Of a DNA stretch of 64,000 bases, positions 61,503 through 64,000 are shown piece by piece. Position numbers and translations under genes: made by a program. The notes under the pieces were generated by a model. It ran no database searches. It was given only the letters and a program-made list of their open reading frames with translations, and was not told where the DNA came from. The number at the start of each line of letters is the position of its first letter. Within the stretch, counting starts at the first letter, position 1. The stretch comes from Bidens hawaiensis (Eukaryota; Streptophyta; Magnoliopsida; Asterales; Asteraceae), in contig JAIQDT010001113.1 of assembly GCA_021521415.1 (NCBI GenBank), positions 496,001 through 560,000 on the forward strand. Direction: 5' to 3'.

Positions 61503-61507
61503 TTTGG
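61503..61507. repeat. Target site duplication, right copy, element 2 (TTTGG)
   Basis: Matches 49119-49123 exactly. Confidence 0.95.
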
Positions 61508-64000
61508 GTTTTTAACCAACGCTCCTATAAGGGTTAAATGTATATAAATATGAAGTCTTAATTTCAACATTTGATTAAAAAAAGACTTATATACTTTTAA
61601 GAGTTAATATTTGCATTTTATATCTTGAATACGTATGTTCATGTCCGTTCCATATCATGTATACCTAGAACCGTCCTTTAAATTCACAAAAAATAAATCG
61701 TAAATAAACTGAAAAAGTTACGGTATTGTAAGGCAAGCCTTTGATCGGGAACCATTTTGTTCTTGTTTTTTTCCTTTTTTGTTATGGTGTAGTTATGGTA
61801 CCGTAACAACTAAAGAGCATGACAGAAACCGACCGAATTCGCGCAAACTCAACGACTCAACACAATGGACCGTCAACGCTCGGGTTTGATAAATACCCAC
61901 GAAGTCGTGTCGACTTAATCTACAATGTTTGGGTTTAACCAACGTTCCTAAAAGGGTTAAATGTATATAAATTTGAAGTCTTAATTTCAACATTTGATTA
62001 AAAAAAAGGCTTATATACTTTTAAGAGTTAATATTTGCATTTTATATCTTGAATACGTATGTTCATGTCCGTTCCATATCATGTATTCCCAGAACCGTCC
62101 TTTATATTCACAAAAAATAAATCGTAAATAAACTGAAAAAGTTACGGTATTGTAAGGCAAGCCTTTGATCGGGAACCATTTTGTTCTGGTTTTTTTCCTT
62201 TTTTTGTTTAGGTGTAGTTTTGGTACCGTAACGACTAAAGAGCATGACAGAAACCGACCGAATTCGCGCAAACTCAACGACTCAACACAATGGACCGTCA
62301 ACGCTCGGGTTTGATAAATACCCATGAACTTGTGTCGACTTAATCTACAATGTTTGGGTTTAACCAACGCTCCTAAAAGGGTTAAATGTGTATAAATTTG
62401 AAGTCTTAATTTCAACATTTGATTAAAAAAAAGGCTTATATACTTTTCAGAGTTAATATTTGCATTTTATATCTTGAATAGTTATGTTCATGTCCGTTCC
62501 GTGTCATGTATTCCCAGAACCGTCCTTTAAATTCACAAAAAATAAATTGTAAATAAACTGAAAAAGTTACAGTATTGTAAGGCAAGTCTTTGATCGGGAA
62601 CCATTTTGTACTGGTTTTTTTTCCTTTTTTTGTTTTGGTGTAGTTTTGGTACCGTAACGACTAAAGAGCATGACAGAAACCGACCGAATTCGCGCAAACT
62701 CAACGACTCAACACAATGGACCGTCAACGCTCGGGTTTGATAAATACACACGAATTAGTGTCGACATAATCTACAATGTTAGGGTTTAACCAACGCTCCT
62801 AAAAGGGTTAGATGTGTATAAATTTGAAGTCTTAATTTCAACATAGGATTAAAAAAAAGGCTAATATACTTTTAAAAGTAAATATTTGCATTTTATATCT
62901 TGAATACGTATGTTCATGTCCGTTCCATATCATGTATTCCTAGAACCGTCCTTTAAATTCACAAAAAATAAATCGTAAATAAACTGAAAAAGTTACGGTA
63001 TTGTAAGGCAAGCCTTTGATCGGGAACCATTTTGTTCTGGTTTTTTTCCTTTTTTTGTTTAGGTGTAGTTTTGGTATCGTAACGACTAAAGAGCATGACA
63101 GAAACCGACCGAATTCGCGCAAACTCAACGACTCAACATAATGGACCGTCAACGCTCGGGTTTGATAAATACCCACGAATTCGTGTCGACTTAATCTACA
63201 ATGTTTGGGTTTAACCAACGTTCCTAAAAGGGTTAAATGTATATAAATTTGAAGTCTTAATTTCAACATTTGATTAAAAAAAAAGGCTTATATACTTTTA
63301 AGAGTTAATATTTGCATTTTATATCTTCAATCTATTTGTTTATGTCCGTTCCATATCATGTATTCCCAGAACCGTCCTTTAAATTCACAAAAAATAAATC
63401 GTAAATAAACTGAAAAAGTTACGGTATTGTAAGGCAAGCCTTTGATCGGGAACCATTTTGTTCTGGTTTTTTTTCCTTTTTTGCTTTGGTGTAGTTCGGG
63501 TACCGAAACGACTAAGGAGCGTGACAGAAACCGACCGAATTCGCGCAAACTCAACGACTCAACATAATGGACCGTCAACGCTCGGGTTTGATAAATACCC
63601 ACGAATTCGTGTCGACTTAATCTACAATGTTAGGGTTTAACCAACGCTCCTAAAAGGGTTAGATGTGTATAAATTTGTAGTCTTAATTTCAACATAGGAT
63701 TAAAAAAAAGGCTAATATACTTTTAAAAGTTAATATTTGCATTTTATATCTTGAATACGTATGTTCATGTCCGTTCCATATCATGTATTCCTAGAACCGT
63801 CGTTTATATTCACAAAAAATAAATCGTAAATAAACTGAAAAAGTTACGGTATTGTAAGGCAAGCCTTTGATCGGGAACCATTCTGTTCTGGTTTTTTTTC
63901 CTTTTTTTGTTTTGGTGTAGTTCTTGTACCATAACGACTAAAGAGCATGACGGAATCCGACCGAATTCGCGCAAACTCAACGACTCAACATAATGGACCG
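61503..64000. repeat. Satellite array right of element 2
   Basis: About six monomers of the same family and orientation, cut by the window end. Two monomers about 850 bp apart (near 62760-62880 and 63620-63730) share the rare GTTAGGGTTTAACC, CATAGGATTAAA and GGCTAATATACTTTTAAAAG variants, so a two-monomer unit is likely here. Confidence 0.96.

Overview
The window is plant repetitive DNA and shows no host gene, tRNA, rRNA or CRISPR. It consists of one long satellite array with a monomer of about 424 bp, always in the same orientation. Two related Ty1/copia LTR retrotransposons have inserted into it in opposite orientations. The pol proteins, the initiator-tRNA-Met primer site and the extra ORF between pol and the 3' LTR place both elements in the Sirevirus (SIRE/Maximus) lineage. 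The extra ORF resembles, from general knowledge, those of Sireviruses in Asteraceae, so a composite-family eudicot is my best but weak guess for the host. The setting looks heterochromatic.

Layout: satellite 1-21839; element 1 (+ strand) 21840-34394; satellite 34395-49123; element 2 (- strand) 49124-61502; satellite 61503-64000. Both insertions are bounded by perfect 5-bp target duplications (AAAGA; TTTGG), and the satellite resumes in register after each, so the insertions post-date the array. By eye, the two LTRs of each element differ by about 1.9 percent, so both insertions look recent and of similar age.

The satellite is organised in higher-order repeats: a four-monomer unit of 1697 bp (425-3818), six-monomer-scale duplications (shift about 2540 bp, 6-13.5 kb), a unit of about 3.22 kb containing shortened monomers (35.4-41.9 kb), and a three-monomer unit of 1277 bp (43.3-48.7 kb). 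The left end is highly homogenised. The 14-22 kb stretch is more divergent and has no evident higher-order repeat.

Each element carries LTR, primer site, long leader, gag (two CCHC knuckles), pol (protease, integrase, reverse transcriptase, RNase H), a noncoding stretch of about 2 kb, a third ORF of about 950 codons, polypurine tract and LTR. All three reading frames are broken in both copies, at different places, so neither copy is autonomous as it stands.

The most interesting structure lies in the noncoding parts of the elements. A short motif, GGCGAAGTT and its reverse complement, is scattered dozens of times in the LTRs, the leader and the region before the third ORF. A hairpin of this motif sits just upstream of the LTR TATA box, and a similar motif cluster plus TATA box recurs about 800 bp upstream of the third ORF, which suggests an internal promoter. 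Consensus-like 3' splice sites precede both pol and the third ORF in both copies. In element 1 the region before the third ORF contains a perfect 256-bp palindrome (127-bp arms, 2-bp spacer), while element 2 has only one arm.
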